Shown: positions 34,837 through 43,743, counted from the first letter of the stretch. The stretch: 64,000 nucleotides of DNA from SpSt-539 sp964549445 (GCA_964549445.1 CAZJVS010000010.1:1-64000), one strand, 5' to 3'. Notes: generated by a model from the sequence alone, not told the origin. A program made the numbers and translations.

Positions 34837-35330
34837 AGCGGCTCCTTGCGAAAGCCGTGCTCGATCGATTTGTCGGGGTCGTCGCAGAGCCGCTGGCTGA
34901 ACAGGACGAAGCCGTTGTTGAGATAGAGCTTGTGGGCAAGGCCGAGCTTCACGTCGGACCACGCGAGCATGGACCGAAAGTCGCGCGCCCGCGCCCAGTC
35001 GAGCGTCGTGTCGAGCATCCGCTGGCCCATGCCTCCGCCGCGCGCCTCCTTGAGGAGATAGAGTCGGTGGAGTTCGCACTCCCGGCCATGAGGCGTTACA
35101 CCGACCGAGCCGACGATTCGTTCGGCGAAGGTCAACACCCAAAACATCCCACCCGTCGCAAGGTAATGGGCCGGCACATCGTAGAGATCGCGGTGGTAAC
35201 CGGCGTATTCCCAGGTAAAGCCGTACTCATCATGCACAGCCCGGACAACGGCGATGACCCCTTCGTGCATCCACGGCTCAAATGGCCGGATCACGGCGTT
35301 TGACTGGCGGGTTGCCTCGACGCGGGACAC
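34833..35330 (-). CDS. GNAT family N-acetyltransferase
   Basis: The 165-residue protein has the GNAT acetyl-CoA motif in LLKEARGGGMGQRMLDTTLDWAR (about residues 92-114), followed by the LYLNNGFVLFSQRL block. The substrate is unknown. It sits between the YmdB-type gene (stop 4 bases upstream of its start region) and xseA (ATGA overlap), so it is in a minus-strand operon YmdB-GNAT-xseA. Confidence 0.88.
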   Translation of the reverse strand: MSRVEATRQSNAVIRPFEPWMHEGVIAVVRAVHDEYGFTWEYAGYHRDLYDVPAHYLATGGMFWVLTFAERIVGSVGVTPHGRECELHRLYLLKEARGGGMGQRMLDTTLDWARARDFRSMLAWSDVKLGLAHKLYLNNGFVLFSQRLCDDPDKSIEHGFRKEPL

Positions 35331-35333
35331 GGC

Positions 35334-36173
35334 CTAGTGGTCGGATGACTCGCCGTCTTCGGCGTCGTCACCGTTAGTGCGCGGCGGCGCGTCAACTCGA
35401 ATGCGCTCGACGTGCGTGGCGCGGCCGGTTTCGCCATCGACGGTCGCGAGAATGCCACACAGTCGCACGTCGTCGGTGGCCACCTCGAACGGCTCCGGCA
35501 TGGCGGTCATCAAATAGTGAGTGATGCGGTCGATTCGCCGCCCGAGCACGGAGTGATACGGGCCGGTCATGCCGACATCGGTGATGTAGGCCGTCCCGTT
35601 GGAAAGTACGCGCTCGTCGGCCGTCGGGATGTGCGTGTGTGTGCCGAAGACGACGCTCGCCCGGCCGTCGAGGTGCCAGCCGAGGGCCACCTTCTCGCTC
35701 GTGGTCTCGGCGTGGACGTCGACCACGACAATCTTGACCTCCTTCGGTAACCGCGACATGACGCGATCGATGGCCTGAAACGGGCAGTCGACGATCGGCT
35801 TCATGAAGAGCCGCCCCATGATTGAAATGACGGCGACCTGCGGGCCCTTGCGCGTCTGGTGGATTGCGAACTCGTGTCCCGCCGCGCGGGTCGGAAAATT
35901 GGCCGGACGGACGATGCAGTTGGAACGCTGAAGGATGGGGATGATCTCACCCCGGCGATAGATGTGATCGCCCATGGTCATGAGATCAACGCCGTAGCGG
36001 CGAAGCTTGTCGTAGAGCTGCGGCGTCAGGCCCGAACCGCCGGCGATATTCTCGACGTTGGCGATGACGCAGTCGATCTGCCGATCGCGCACGAGGGCGG
36101 TCAGCGAATTGCTGAGCACAAAGCGGCCCGGCCGTCCGACGACATCACCGATGCAAAGGATGTTGATGTCCAC
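35334..36173 (-). CDS. YmdB-family metallophosphoesterase
   Basis: The 279-residue protein starts at GTG with GGAG about nine bases upstream, beginning VDINILCIGDVVGRPGR. A longer frame is rejected. The family signatures are intact: GDVVGRPG, ANVENIAGGSGLT, MGDHIYRRGE, VVDVHAETTSEK, GTHTHIPTADERVL and DVGMTGPYHSVLG. These supply the Asp, Asn and His ligands of a binuclear metal site. Bacillus YmdB is a cyclic-nucleotide/phosphodiesterase needed for multicellular behaviours. The substrate here is unproven. It is divergent from the fpg-like gene. Confidence 0.94.
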   Translation of the reverse strand: MDINILCIGDVVGRPGRFVLSNSLTALVRDRQIDCVIANVENIAGGSGLTPQLYDKLRRYGVDLMTMGDHIYRRGEIIPILQRSNCIVRPANFPTRAAGHEFAIHQTRKGPQVAVISIMGRLFMKPIVDCPFQAIDRVMSRLPKEVKIVVVDVHAETTSEKVALGWHLDGRASVVFGTHTHIPTADERVLSNGTAYITDVGMTGPYHSVLGRRIDRITHYLMTAMPEPFEVATDDVRLCGILATVDGETGRATHVERIRVDAPPRTNGDDAEDGESSDH

Positions 36174-36243
36174 GCCGTGGCTCCGATCTTCGCAGCAGTA
36201 TAACCCGGTGCCGGACCGCCGCACGCGTACAATCTCGCCAGCG

Positions 36244-37143
36244 ATGCCCGAACTGCCCGATATCACGATCTACATCGAAGCGTTGCGCGAGCGCATCGTC
36301 GATTGCGAGATTCGACGTGTACGTGTCGTCAGCCCGTTTGTTCTGCGAAGCGCGGACCCGCCGATCGAAGCCATCGAGAATCGACGAGTCCGGGAGGTTG
36401 GCCGGCGTGGCAAGCGGATCGTTCTCGCGCTGGATGACGAGCTGTATCTCGTTATTCACCTGATGATTGCCGGGCGGTTTCGCTGGCTGAAAGCGGGGGC
36501 GAAGCCGCCGGGACGGATCGGGCTCGCGAGTTTTGAGTTCGAGAACGGCACACTCGCACTGACCGAAGCCAGCCCGAAGAAGAGAGCATCGCTCCACGTC
36601 GTTCGTGGAAACGCGGCGCTGGCGCTGCACGATCCGGGCGGGCTCGACGTTGTCGCGGCCGACCGCGATACATTCGCGGCATCTCTGCTCCGCGAAAGCC
36701 ACACGCTAAAGCGGGCTATGACCGATCCGCGACTGTTCTCGGGCGTCGGTAACGCTTATTCGGACGAGATTCTTCACGCGGCGCGACTGTCGCCAGTCAC
36801 GTTGACAACGCGGCTGACGGCCGACGAAATATCGCGCTTGCACGAAGCGACGCGGCGCACACTCCTGAGCTGGATCGATCGGCTGCGAGCACAGTTCGCG
36901 GGCAGGTTTCCCGGGCCCGGCGAGATCACCGCCTTCCGCCCCGATTTCGCGGTACACGGGCGATTCGGCCAGCCATGCCCGACGTGCGGCACGAAGGTGC
37001 AGCGAATCCGCTACGCCGAGAGCGAGACGAATTATTGCCCCAACTGCCAGACCGGCGGTCGTGTGCTGGCCGACCGATCTCTGTCGCGACTCCTTCGGGA
37101 CGACTGGCCGCGAACAGTGGAAGAAATGGACGAGCGGACCTGA
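36244..37143 (+). CDS. Formamidopyrimidine-DNA glycosylase family protein (Fpg/Nei)
   Basis: The 299-residue protein starts MPELPD, giving the catalytic Pro2 and Glu3 of the Fpg/Nei family. The middle has SGVGNAYSDEILHAARLSP, the helix-two-turn-helix. The C-terminal zinc finger CPTCG..YCPNC is complete. The second residue block differs from classic MutM (PDITIY in place of PEVET), so a Nei-like or divergent specificity is possible. It is a base-excision repair glycosylase/AP lyase in either case. A 62-codon upstream extension is rejected. Confidence 0.92.
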   Translation: MPELPDITIYIEALRERIVDCEIRRVRVVSPFVLRSADPPIEAIENRRVREVGRRGKRIVLALDDELYLVIHLMIAGRFRWLKAGAKPPGRIGLASFEFENGTLALTEASPKKRASLHVVRGNAALALHDPGGLDVVAADRDTFAASLLRESHTLKRAMTDPRLFSGVGNAYSDEILHAARLSPVTLTTRLTADEISRLHEATRRTLLSWIDRLRAQFAGRFPGPGEITAFRPDFAVHGRFGQPCPTCGTKVQRIRYAESETNYCPNCQTGGRVLADRSLSRLLRDDWPRTVEEMDERT

Positions 37144-37162
37144 CGGCCCAGTGGGCAATCCG

Positions 37163-37753
37163 ATGACCAAGGAAAAGCGAACCGAGACTGCTGGCGGTTC
37201 AAACTACGCAGGATTGGGCTGCTTGTTATTGCTATGCCTTGCCATGATTGGGGCGATTGTTTCATCCCGGATTCGATGGGGTGTCGCGGCGACACTCGGC
37301 GTACTAACGGTCGCCGGCCTTGCGGCGGCTGCCTGGCACGAGATCGCCGATCGCCGACGATTGAGGCGAGCGCTGAAGATCCTGCACGGGAGAATAATTC
37401 TCGTGTGGTCGCGAAGGCACGGCTGGAACGAATTCGTGGTTAACAACGTTCTCCCAGTCCTCAACCTCGATGAAGTTTACCCGCACTGTCGGCAGACAAC
37501 CCTGGAAAAACGGGGATCCGATCCGCTGGCCGGGGCCGTGTATGATTTGGTTGTTCAGCTTCCCCGCCGAATGGAGACTCCGATTTCGCCGTTTCTCCTC
37601 AGTTTGTGTCCGGCAACAGGGAAGGTCACATCGATAACGTTGCTCAATTCGCGTTTTCAGCAATTCAGGACGCTCGGGCAGAAAAGCGAAGTGGCGCAAT
37701 CAGCGATTCGTCCCGTTTTACAAGCGATGATCGACGCGCATGGATCGCAATAA
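37163..37753 (+). CDS. Hypothetical membrane-anchored protein of atypical base composition
   Basis: The 196-residue protein has two adjacent hydrophobic helices near the N-terminus (about 17-33 and 38-58), then a soluble domain with no family I recognise. The third codon positions are visibly less GC-rich than in the neighbours, and codon choice is mixed, which suggests recent acquisition or weak expression. It begins 19 bases after the fpg-like gene. The alternative start upstream (37061) overlaps fpg and is less likely. Confidence 0.65.
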   Translation: MTKEKRTETAGGSNYAGLGCLLLLCLAMIGAIVSSRIRWGVAATLGVLTVAGLAAAAWHEIADRRRLRRALKILHGRIILVWSRRHGWNEFVVNNVLPVLNLDEVYPHCRQTTLEKRGSDPLAGAVYDLVVQLPRRMETPISPFLLSLCPATGKVTSITLLNSRFQQFRTLGQKSEVAQSAIRPVLQAMIDAHGSQ

Positions 37754-37861
37754 CGGCACTCGCGCACGCCCATTCGGCGCCGCATTCACTCGCGACAACC
37801 CGCGTTGTATGATGCCGTCTGGAATCGGCGGCGATGGGCATGCGAAGTCGGGAGTTTTGTA

Positions 37862-38113
37862 TTGGCAAAGGAGAAGCTGACATTTGAGCAGGCCCTGGGG
37901 CGGCTCGAAAAGATCGTCGACGCCATCGAGCAGGGAAAAGTCGGCCTCGAAGAGTCCATTGAGCGTTTCAGCGAAGGCATGGACCTGATTCAGCACTGCC
38001 GCAGGATTCTGACCGAGGCGGAGATGAAGGTTCAGAAGCTCCAGGCCGACGCGGCCGGACAGCTTCGACCGGTCGATTTGCGCGGTGGCGAAGCCGGCGA
38101 GGACGAGCGGTAG
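37862..38113 (+). CDS. xseB: Exodeoxyribonuclease VII small subunit
   Basis: The 83-residue protein has the XseB signature LTFEQALGRLEKIVDAIEQGKVGLEESIERFSEGMDL. The start is TTG, with GGAG seven bases upstream. The frame extends further up to another TTG, but the extra residues lack similarity. It forms the ExoVII complex with the xseA product (33313-34836). Here it is linked with ispA and dxs, the arrangement seen in many bacteria (xseB-ispA-dxs). Confidence 0.95.
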   Translation: MAKEKLTFEQALGRLEKIVDAIEQGKVGLEESIERFSEGMDLIQHCRRILTEAEMKVQKLQADAAGQLRPVDLRGGEAGEDER

Positions 38114-38234
38114 CGTCCGCTTTCATTCGTATTGAAACCGCCCTGCCGCTACAATTCCCGGCTCGCGGATGACGGGCCGGCCATCGACCGGGTTTCGCGA
38201 AAGTCTCTCTGGATCGAACGTGTCACCGTCCATA

Positions 38235-39116
38235 ATGCAGAATCCCAGCGTGCTGCTCCCCGAATGCGCGGATGTGGTTGAACGCGCTCTGGCCGGGTAC
38301 CTCTCGCGCAGCGGACGCGCCCCCGCGAGATTGGTAGATGCCATGCGATACAGCGTCGAGGCGGGTGGTAAGCGGCTGCGGCCTGCGCTCGTACTGCTCT
38401 CGTGCCGGGCCTGCGGCGGGCCTGACGCGGCGGCCATTCCGGCCGCGGCGGCGATTGAGTGCGTTCACACTTTTTCGCTCATTCACGACGATCTGCCGGC
38501 CATGGATGACGATGATTTGCGTCGCGGCCGGCCGACGAATCACAAGGTCTTTGGCGAGGCGATGGCAATCCTCGCAGGCGACGCGCTGCTGGCGCTCGCA
38601 TTCGAGATCATCGCAACACAGTCCGCGCCTTCGGCGACGGTTGCTCGCATGACCGCCGAACTCGCCCACGCGACTGGCTGGCAGGGCATGATTGGCGGCC
38701 AGGTCGAGGATATCGACGGCGAAGAGAAGCCCGCCGACCGCGAATTGGTCGAACGTATTCACTCGATGAAGACCGCGCGGTTGATCGAATCGTCCTGCCG
38801 GCTCGGCGCGATCGCGGCCAGCGCCGGCGACGCAAAGCTTGATGCCCTCGGAAGTTTCGGTCACGAACTCGGCCTCGCCTTTCAGATCGCCGACGATTTA
38901 CTGGACGTGACGGCCGCGACGTCCACGCTCGGCAAACGAAGCGGAAAGGACGCCGCCAGCGGTAAACAGACCTTTCCGCGGGTCAGCGGCGTAGAAGAGA
39001 GCAGGCGGCTCGCAAGGCAGGCGGTCGATCGTGCCCGTTCGGCGTTGCAGATCTTCGGAGACGAGGCCGAGTCGCTGGCCAGTCTCATTGATTTTGTAGT
39101 GGAGCGGGAGTCGTAG
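38235..39116 (+). CDS. ispA: Polyprenyl synthetase (farnesyl/geranylgeranyl diphosphate synthase type)
   Basis: The 293-residue trans-isoprenyl diphosphate synthase has the first Asp-rich motif DDLPAMDDDDLRRG and the second QIADDLLDVT. A conserved GGKRLRPALVLLSC lies before the first. It condenses IPP with allylic diphosphates. Chain length (C15 or C20) cannot be fixed by eye. The start could be ATG 38235 or ATG 38169; the former gives the usual length. It lies between xseB and dxs. Confidence 0.93.
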   Translation: MQNPSVLLPECADVVERALAGYLSRSGRAPARLVDAMRYSVEAGGKRLRPALVLLSCRACGGPDAAAIPAAAAIECVHTFSLIHDDLPAMDDDDLRRGRPTNHKVFGEAMAILAGDALLALAFEIIATQSAPSATVARMTAELAHATGWQGMIGGQVEDIDGEEKPADRELVERIHSMKTARLIESSCRLGAIAASAGDAKLDALGSFGHELGLAFQIADDLLDVTAATSTLGKRSGKDAASGKQTFPRVSGVEESRRLARQAVDRARSALQIFGDEAESLASLIDFVVERES

Positions 39117-39167
39117 ACGGGCCGCCGGTATTGCGGTTTGTCGCTCTCGAAAAACAGGATTCTCTCG

Positions 39168-41126
39168 ATGACCAGTATTCTGACGACGCTGAAGTCGCCC
39201 GGCGACTTGCGCACTTTGACCATACCTCAACTCAAGCAACTCGGAGAAGAGATCCGCCAGCGTATCTGCGCGGTTGTCGGCCGCAACGGCGGACATCTTG
39301 CGAGCAACCTCGGCGTGGTCGAGCTCACCATCGCGCTGCACTACGTCTTCGATTTCCTGAGCGATCGCCTGCTGTGGGACGTCGGCCACCAGGCATACGT
39401 CCACAAGCTGCTGACCGGCCGTAACGAGAAGTTCGACCTGCTCCGCAAGGCCGGCGGCCCAAGCGGTTTCCCGAACATCGACGAGAGCCCGTACGACCTG
39501 TTCAACGTCGGCCACGCCGGAACCGCCATCGCCACCGCCGTCGGCATGGCTCGCGGCCTGTCGATGCAGAACAAGAGCGGCTCGGTTGTGGCGCTTGTCG
39601 GCGACGCCAGCATTGTTAATGGCGTCGCGTTTGAGGGGCTCAACCAGGGCGGCCTGCTCAAGCGGCAGTTGCTCGTGATCCTCAACGACAACTCGATGGG
39701 CATCGCCCCGACGCAGGGCGGCTTCGCCGAGTACCTGGCGCGGTTCCGCGTCAGTCCGACGTACGAAGAAATCAAGAAGCTCGCAAAGCGGTTTCTGCCG
39801 CAGGTGCCGGTCATCGGCAAACCGACGCTCGACGCGCTCGACAGCTTGCGCGAGGGTATCAAGGCGGCGGTTGCCCCGCACCGGATGTTCGAGTCGCTCG
39901 GCTACCAGTACATCGGTCCGGTCGACGGCCACGACACCGAGCACCTGATCGAGCTGTTGCAGCTTCTTAAGGACGTTCAGCATCCCGTCTTGCTGCACGT
40001 CCATACGACAAAGGGGCACGGCGCCGAGTACGCCGTTGCCGAGCCCTGCCGCTTCCACAGTCCGAATCCGTTCCGCGTCGAGGGATGCCGCGTCGAGATC
40101 CAATCCAGCGGTCGAAGCTGGACGGCCGCCTTCGCTGACGCGCTGATCGAAGCAGCCAAGAATGATCATCGCGTGTTCGGCCTGACCGCCGCCATGCCGG
40201 ACGGCACAGGCCTCAACAAGTTCCAGAAGGCGTTTCCCGATCGCTGTCTCGACGGGGGCATCGCCGAGAGCGGCACGGTCGACATCGCGGCCGGCATGTG
40301 CAAGACGGGTCTGCGACCGGTTTGTGCGATATATTCGACGTTTCTGCAGCGTGCGTTCGACCAGGTTTTTCAGGAGGTCGTGCTGCAGGGTCTCCCGGTC
40401 ATCTTCTGTCTCGATCGAGCCGGTGTTGTCGGCAGCGACGGACCTGTTCACCACGGCTATCTCGACATTGCGTACATGCGCGGCTATCAGAACATGGTCG
40501 TCACGGCGCCGGCTGACGAGGCCGAGCTGAACGCGTGCCTGCGTTTCGCGTTGCGACTGAACCAGCCGTGTGTCATGCGCTATCCGCGCGACAGCGTGCC
40601 CGAGACGCTGCGTGGTCCGGGCGAGACTGCCACGCCGGAGTTCGAGATCGGCCGCGCGCGATTGCTCCGCAAGGGCACAGACGCGACCATTCTCGCGTAC
40701 GGGGCCCTCTGCTCGAACGCACTCGCCGCCGCCGATCTGCTCGCCAACGACGGCGTTGAAGTTCGCGTCGTTAATGCCCGTTTCGCCAAGCCGGTCGATC
40801 GCGACATGGTCGTCGCGGCGCTGGAAACCGGTCGCCCCGTCATCACGCTCGAGGATCACTCCCTCGCCGGCGGCTTCGGCTCGGCCGTGCTGGAAGCGGC
40901 ACAGGAACTCGGCCTCGACACACGTCCGATCATGCGTCTGGGGCTGCCCGTCGATCGCTTTATTCCGCACGGTTCTCGCGGCGCGCAACTCGCGGAATGC
41001 GGGCTCGACGTCGCCGGCATCGCCGCGGCAGTGCAGCAGGCCATCGGTGCTGATCGCGGTTCGAATCTAGACCGCGAGCTGCGGCGCGACACGCTCCTTC
41101 GAACTTCCCATTCTGCCGGTGTCTAG
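39168..41126 (+). CDS. dxs: 1-deoxy-D-xylulose-5-phosphate synthase
   Basis: DXS makes DXP from pyruvate and glyceraldehyde-3-phosphate with TPP, the entry step of the MEP pathway. The 652-residue product shows GHLASNLGVVELTIALHYVF, WDVGHQAYVHKLLTGR, the TPP-binding motif (here GDASIVNG...LNDN rather than the usual GDG) and DRAGVVGSDGPVHHG. The C-terminal transketolase domain is complete. The ATG at 39168 is preferred over a TTG 30 bases earlier. The antisense 696-codon frame over this gene is an artefact of GC-rich codon bias. Confidence 0.97.
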   Translation: MTSILTTLKSPGDLRTLTIPQLKQLGEEIRQRICAVVGRNGGHLASNLGVVELTIALHYVFDFLSDRLLWDVGHQAYVHKLLTGRNEKFDLLRKAGGPSGFPNIDESPYDLFNVGHAGTAIATAVGMARGLSMQNKSGSVVALVGDASIVNGVAFEGLNQGGLLKRQLLVILNDNSMGIAPTQGGFAEYLARFRVSPTYEEIKKLAKRFLPQVPVIGKPTLDALDSLREGIKAAVAPHRMFESLGYQYIGPVDGHDTEHLIELLQLLKDVQHPVLLHVHTTKGHGAEYAVAEPCRFHSPNPFRVEGCRVEIQSSGRSWTAAFADALIEAAKNDHRVFGLTAAMPDGTGLNKFQKAFPDRCLDGGIAESGTVDIAAGMCKTGLRPVCAIYSTFLQRAFDQVFQEVVLQGLPVIFCLDRAGVVGSDGPVHHGYLDIAYMRGYQNMVVTAPADEAELNACLRFALRLNQPCVMRYPRDSVPETLRGPGETATPEFEIGRARLLRKGTDATILAYGALCSNALAAADLLANDGVEVRVVNARFAKPVDRDMVVAALETGRPVITLEDHSLAGGFGSAVLEAAQELGLDTRPIMRLGLPVDRFIPHGSRGAQLAECGLDVAGIAAAVQQAIGADRGSNLDRELRRDTLLRTSHSAGV

Positions 41127-41227
41127 GTCGAATACGACTCAAGCGTTCTTATCGGGCTGACCGCCGAAATGGCGGCCTGGTCGGTCGACTCTCCACCATA
41201 TCGTATTGTTTGTTCGGATTACGTCTC

Positions 41228-41280
41228 GGACGCCTCTCGCCGGGCGTCCTGGACGGTGCTGACCGCACGCCGACGGTCAG
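41228..41280. promoter_or_regulatory. Twin 7-base-stem hairpins before the GTPase/GAP1 cassette
   Basis: Two perfect inverted repeats sit side by side: GGACGCC-TCTCGCCG-GGCGTCC (41228-41249) and CTGACCG-CACGCCGA-CGGTCAG (41259-41280). Each has a 7-base stem and 8-base loop, and they are nine bases apart. A third, shorter hairpin (CCGCC-GAAAT-GGCGG) lies at 41161-41175. None has a T tract, so they are not classic terminators. They end 24 bases before the first ATG of the cassette and could be leader structures, operators or the dxs transcript end. Confidence 0.45.
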
Positions 41281-41304
41281 CCCGGGGGAGCCAGACATAC
41301 GCCC

Positions 41305-41799
41305 ATGAACGCCAAACGGCCAGCCAGTGCGCCGCCGCCGGAAGTCCCGTCGGATGACGGATCCATCCGCCGCGCGCTGGAGACGATCGACGAGCACTTC
41401 AAGCGCTGGCTGGACGCCATCAAGGCGTTTGCCGCGCCGATGCCGTCGGCTGGGCCGGCAGAGTCGACGGTCCCGCTTGCGGAGCCGCCGGTTGCGTGTG
41501 CAGCCGAACCGGTCGAGGTGGCGCCGGTGGCGCGGCCCGCCCGCCGGGGCATGGTTGTGTACGAGGAGCCAAAGGCGCCGGTTGCCGCCGAAACCGCGAC
41601 GTCATCCAACGACAATGAAGACCGGGCCCTGCTTTCACAGCTCGATCCGGAGACCGCTCACGCGGTTCACATGTTGCGACGAATCCGCGGCAGCCGGGCG
41701 CGTTTGAGAGATTTGATCGACGAAGTCCGGGCGAAAAACGGCGGCGCCGCATCCGGAGACGGTAAGAAGAAGAATTGGTGGAGGATCGGAAGCTCATGA
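41305..41799 (+). CDS. Uncharacterised protein, first gene of a GTPase/GAP1/FGE cassette
   Basis: The 164-residue protein is of no family I recognise. It has a Pro/Ala-rich N-terminus with a helix near 18-45 (SIRRALETIDEHFKRWLDAIKAF), a disordered Pro/Val/Glu-rich middle and a C-terminal helix (about 105-142) followed by a basic end, KKKNWWRIGSS. It is probably cytoplasmic. Its stop overlaps the next start (ATGA), and the direction and tight spacing tie it to the cassette. The codon bias is like that of the neighbours. Confidence 0.7.
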   Translation: MNAKRPASAPPPEVPSDDGSIRRALETIDEHFKRWLDAIKAFAAPMPSAGPAESTVPLAEPPVACAAEPVEVAPVARPARRGMVVYEEPKAPVAAETATSSNDNEDRALLSQLDPETAHAVHMLRRIRGSRARLRDLIDEVRAKNGGAASGDGKKKNWWRIGSS

Positions 41800-42692
41800 G
41801 CAATGCAAACACAAACACGAAGTCGCCGCAGAATTCGTCGCCCGCAGACATCAGCGAGGTGAATTCGCTGACGACCGGCCTGATTGACGGCCTTCGCGGC
41901 GTCCGCGAGTTGCTGGCGGCACGGTCCGATGCGCTGGAAGAGTGCCGTAACGCGCTTGTCGCCTACCGCGACGAACTGGCGGTCGAGCGGACGGAGCTGT
42001 CGCGATGCGAGCAGGAGCTTTCGGCCCTCTTCGAGCGGCGTGAGCAGGAAATCGGAACGCGCGAAAAGCAACTCGCCGAGGCGGCGGCCGCGGCCGGCGA
42101 TCTCGGCCGGCGCGAGAAAGAAGTCTGCGAGCGCGAGGCAGCGATCAAGCAAATGCAATCCGAGTTCCAGCAACGGCAAGCCGCCGTCGAGCACGGAGCG
42201 GCCGAGATCAACCGGCACCAGCAGGAGCTGCAACGCCAGCAGGCCGCCCTGGCCGACGAGCGCAAACGATTCGAGTCCGAATCGCGAGGTGCGCTGGAGG
42301 CCGCTGCAAAGCTCGACAAGCAGCGCGGCGAGTTCAAGGCGGAGCAGGAGTCCGCCGCGGCCAATCTCGAACAGCGACTCGCCGAGCTCGACCGCCGCGC
42401 TTCGGAACTGTCGGCCCGCGAGCAGACGCTGGAGAAGCGAATGGACGAGATCGAGTCCATTCAGCAGGGCCTGGGGCAGATGCGCAAACAAATGGAGACC
42501 GAGTTGACTGCCATCGAACAGCAGAAGTGCGACTTGCTGCCGCGCTACGGCGTCAAAGACGCACAGCCGGGAGCGGAAGCGGCGGCCGACGCCGGACTGC
42601 CCTCGCCGCCCGATCGCAAGGCGCGCGAGTCATTGCAGCGATTCCAAAAGCTCTGCCGCGATGCGAAGCGGCGTGTCGTCGGGGCCGGATGA
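41796..42692 (+). CDS. Long coiled-coil protein
   Basis: The 298-residue protein has an ATG that overlaps the previous stop and follows a GGAGG-containing stretch. Residues about 45-245 are a near-continuous heptad-rich helix, with high Glu, Gln, Arg and Ala and no Pro, for example RREQEIGTREKQLAEAAA. The C-terminal 50 residues are more Pro-rich and end in a basic helix (RFQKLCRDAKRRVV). It has no signal peptide or membrane helix. It looks like a cytoplasmic scaffold or rod. Its position between the unknown gene and the FGE-fold gene suggests assembly of the cassette's products. Confidence 0.8.
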   Translation: MSNANTNTKSPQNSSPADISEVNSLTTGLIDGLRGVRELLAARSDALEECRNALVAYRDELAVERTELSRCEQELSALFERREQEIGTREKQLAEAAAAAGDLGRREKEVCEREAAIKQMQSEFQQRQAAVEHGAAEINRHQQELQRQQAALADERKRFESESRGALEAAAKLDKQRGEFKAEQESAAANLEQRLAELDRRASELSAREQTLEKRMDEIESIQQGLGQMRKQMETELTAIEQQKCDLLPRYGVKDAQPGAEAAADAGLPSPPDRKARESLQRFQKLCRDAKRRVVGAG

Positions 42693-42720
42693 GTCCGACT
42701 TACCAGTGGGGGTATGAACC

Positions 42721-43707
42721 ATGGGGCTGACACTCTTTTCACGGAAGCGCGTCCGACGGGCTGTTCCCGTACGCACCGGGATCGCGTCGGCGGCCGACTA
42801 CGCGCCCGCCGAGAAGACCGCGCTGCCCGACGATCCGCTTGAGCGGGCGATGCGGCAGGGCCGTTACGGCGCTCTCGTCGCCGGTACGGTCACGGGTGGC
42901 GATCCGGCCAATGCAGCGGCCGTGCGCGATCGGGCCCTTTGCGCGATCGACGAGGCGTTCGGCCTCGTGCCGGAGGGGTTCGCCTCTTTGCCGGTCTCGG
43001 TGAATGGCGAGCCGGGTTGTGAGGAAGCCGACTATGAGGTCGAGTCCTATCTATTGGCGCGACATGCCGTGTCACAAGCGGGCTACCAAATGTTCGTCGA
43101 CGACGGCGGGTACGAGAACCTGAGCTGGTGGCCCGAAGCGACCTGGGCTCATCTCATCCACTTTCGCGACCAGACGGACGCGCCCGGCCCGCGTTACTGG
43201 CGAAACGGCCGACACGATCGCCGTCTGGCGAAACATCCAGTCGTGGGCATCTGTTACTTCGAGGCACTTGCCTACGCGGCCTGGGCCGGATTCCGATTGC
43301 CTAAGGAGCAGGAGTGGCAGATGGCCGCGAGCTGGCGACTGCGCAGCGCGGCCAACGTCGAGCGGCGCTATCCATGGGGCGAGTCGCTCGATCCCGAAAA
43401 CTGCAACATCTGGCTGGCGGGACATGCCCAGACTTTGCCGGTCGACGCCTGTCCGGGCGGAGCGGCGCCCAACGGCGTACTGCAGTTGATCGGCAACGTC
43501 TGGGAGTGGGTTGACGGCGACCTCGTGCTGATGGCAGAGGAAGGCCGGCATGTCGTGGGCGAAATGATGATGAAGTGCATCCGCGGGGGGGCGTTTGATA
43601 CCTATTTCCCGTGGCAGGCGACAAGTACGTTTCGTTCGGGGGCGAGCAGTCTGGCGCGATCTCACAACATCGGCTTTCGCTGCGCCGTGGATTTGCTCAG
43701 TGTGTAA
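42721..43707 (+). CDS. FGE/SUMF1-fold protein without the catalytic cysteines
   Basis: The 328-residue protein has a GGGGG-type ribosome binding site before its ATG. From about residue 95 it has the formylglycine-generating-enzyme (C-lectin-like) fold: VSQAGYQMFVDDGGYE, AYAAWAGFRLPKEQEWQMAA, YPWGE, GNVWEWV and CIRGGAFDTY...HNIGFRCAVD. True FGEs carry two reactive Cys just after RGGSF; here that stretch has none, so sulfatase activation is unlikely. The fold is also used for ligand or peptide binding (diversity-generating and ergothioneine proteins). A recognition or structural role in the cassette is inferred. Confidence 0.85.
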   Translation: MGLTLFSRKRVRRAVPVRTGIASAADYAPAEKTALPDDPLERAMRQGRYGALVAGTVTGGDPANAAAVRDRALCAIDEAFGLVPEGFASLPVSVNGEPGCEEADYEVESYLLARHAVSQAGYQMFVDDGGYENLSWWPEATWAHLIHFRDQTDAPGPRYWRNGRHDRRLAKHPVVGICYFEALAYAAWAGFRLPKEQEWQMAASWRLRSAANVERRYPWGESLDPENCNIWLAGHAQTLPVDACPGGAAPNGVLQLIGNVWEWVDGDLVLMAEEGRHVVGEMMMKCIRGGAFDTYFPWQATSTFRSGASSLARSHNIGFRCAVDLLSV

Positions 43708-43743
43708 TGCCGGATTCGCAACGGCGGAAAAGAGGAATCAACC

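Noticed and set aside
38898..40988. Antisense 696-codon frame across dxs and ispA
   Set aside because: It lies opposite well-supported dxs and ispA genes. Its length reflects the GC-rich codon bias, it lacks a ribosome binding site, and its protein matches nothing.
41161..41175. CCGCC-GAAAT-GGCGG hairpin as a rho-independent terminator for dxs
   Set aside because: The stem is only five bases and no T tract follows.
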